A stretch of 61,746 nucleotides of DNA, taken from NCBI GenBank assembly GCA_039811225.1, contig JBDHYG010000016.1, positions 1 through 61,746 on the forward strand, written 5' to 3'. The notes below the pieces were generated by a model, which saw nothing but the letters and a program-made list of their open reading frames with translations, was not told the DNA's origin and ran no database searches. The translations under genes were made by a program, and so were the position numbers. This stretch comes from JAFDXJ01 sp039811225 (GTDB taxonomy: Bacteria; Bacteroidota; Bacteroidia; Chitinophagales; Chitinophagaceae). This document shows positions 61,629 through 61,746 of this stretch, piece after piece. Numbering within the stretch: position 1 is the stretch's first letter; the number at the start of each line of letters is the position of its first letter.

Positions 61629-61746
61629 GATTGATGGGGTTATGGAGATTAGATGATGGTATCCGGTTGCTTATGGTTGTGTTGGGCTAAATCAACTACT
61701 TTTCATAATCAGGACTTTAAAATTAAAACTTTGTCTACTTTTATAG

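Noticed and set aside
1..61746. Search for rRNA, mobile elements, phage genes, CRISPR arrays and defence genes
   Set aside because: None is supported: no transposase or integrase motifs, no regularly spaced direct repeats, and no gene with nuclease/helicase defence signatures except RecN and DUF151, which are not defence systems.

Overview
The window is a moderately AT-rich chromosomal segment of a member of the Bacteroidota, most likely the family Chitinophagaceae. Several things point there. Three paralogous proteins and one delta-60 repeat protein end in type IX secretion (Por) C-terminal sorting domains. Recognisable Shine-Dalgarno sequences are scarce. Two promoters match the Bacteroidota consensus exactly (TTTG, 19 bases, TAnnTTTG). 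The gene set also fits (DUF3810, DUF4197, tricorn-like S41 peptidase, FabI, PyrR next to PyrB). I see no rRNA, transposase, integrase, phage gene, CRISPR array or recognisable defence system; most of the window is ordinary chromosome.

Layout. 1-2.6 kb: the end of a secreted alpha/beta-hydrolase-like protein and a T9SS delta-60 protein. 2.6-10.2 kb: a YkgJ cysteine-cluster protein, a sterol-desaturase-family enzyme, pyrimidine genes (pyrE; pyrR-pyrB-coaD), a Nudix hydrolase, recN and fabI. 10.2-16.3 kb: a large zincin/propeller/barrel protein, the DUF177-rpmF-plsX operon and a DUF3810 membrane protein with an unusual leader. 16.3-25.5 kb: central metabolism (dienelactone hydrolase-like lipoprotein, tkt, usp, acnA, tRNA-Glu, gap, pgk). 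25.6-28.6 kb: a LemA-TPM-TPM operon and a DAO-type oxidoreductase. 28.7-37.1 kb: an ATP-grasp plus GCS2 amidoligase operon with a divergent esterase, followed by an M14 carboxypeptidase, gamma-glutamyltransferase and a DinB-family protein. 37.2-41.3 kb: three tandem T9SS paralogues. 41.5-45.3 kb: DUF4197 lipoprotein, lpdA, ispE and a DUF151 nuclease. 45.6-55.5 kb: a giant AsmA-like protein, pabA/trpG, a divergent trpF-like gene, a TlpA-like thioredoxin and a tricorn-type protease. 55.5-61.7 kb: a less dense accessory stretch with gene remnants, a PIG-L deacetylase, a gene split by an in-frame stop, small membrane proteins and a sulfatase.

How the genes work together. Nucleotide synthesis (pyrE, pyrB, pyrR), CoA (coaD), fatty acid and phospholipid synthesis (fabI, plsX), isoprenoid synthesis (ispE), glycolysis and pentose phosphate (gap, pgk, tkt) and TCA enzymes (acnA, lpdA) form the housekeeping core. 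The best candidate for an undescribed system is the ATP-grasp/GCS2/esterase cluster at 28.7-32.0 kb. Its two ligase families form amide bonds, and it lies beside two peptidases that could act on gamma-glutamyl or peptide products. Its product is unknown and its link to the peptidases is my inference. Secondary candidates are a 40-codon small ORF or structured leader before the DUF3810 gene, a TrpF-like protein without its phosphate loop, and an envelope protein that fuses a zincin, a propeller and a barrel.
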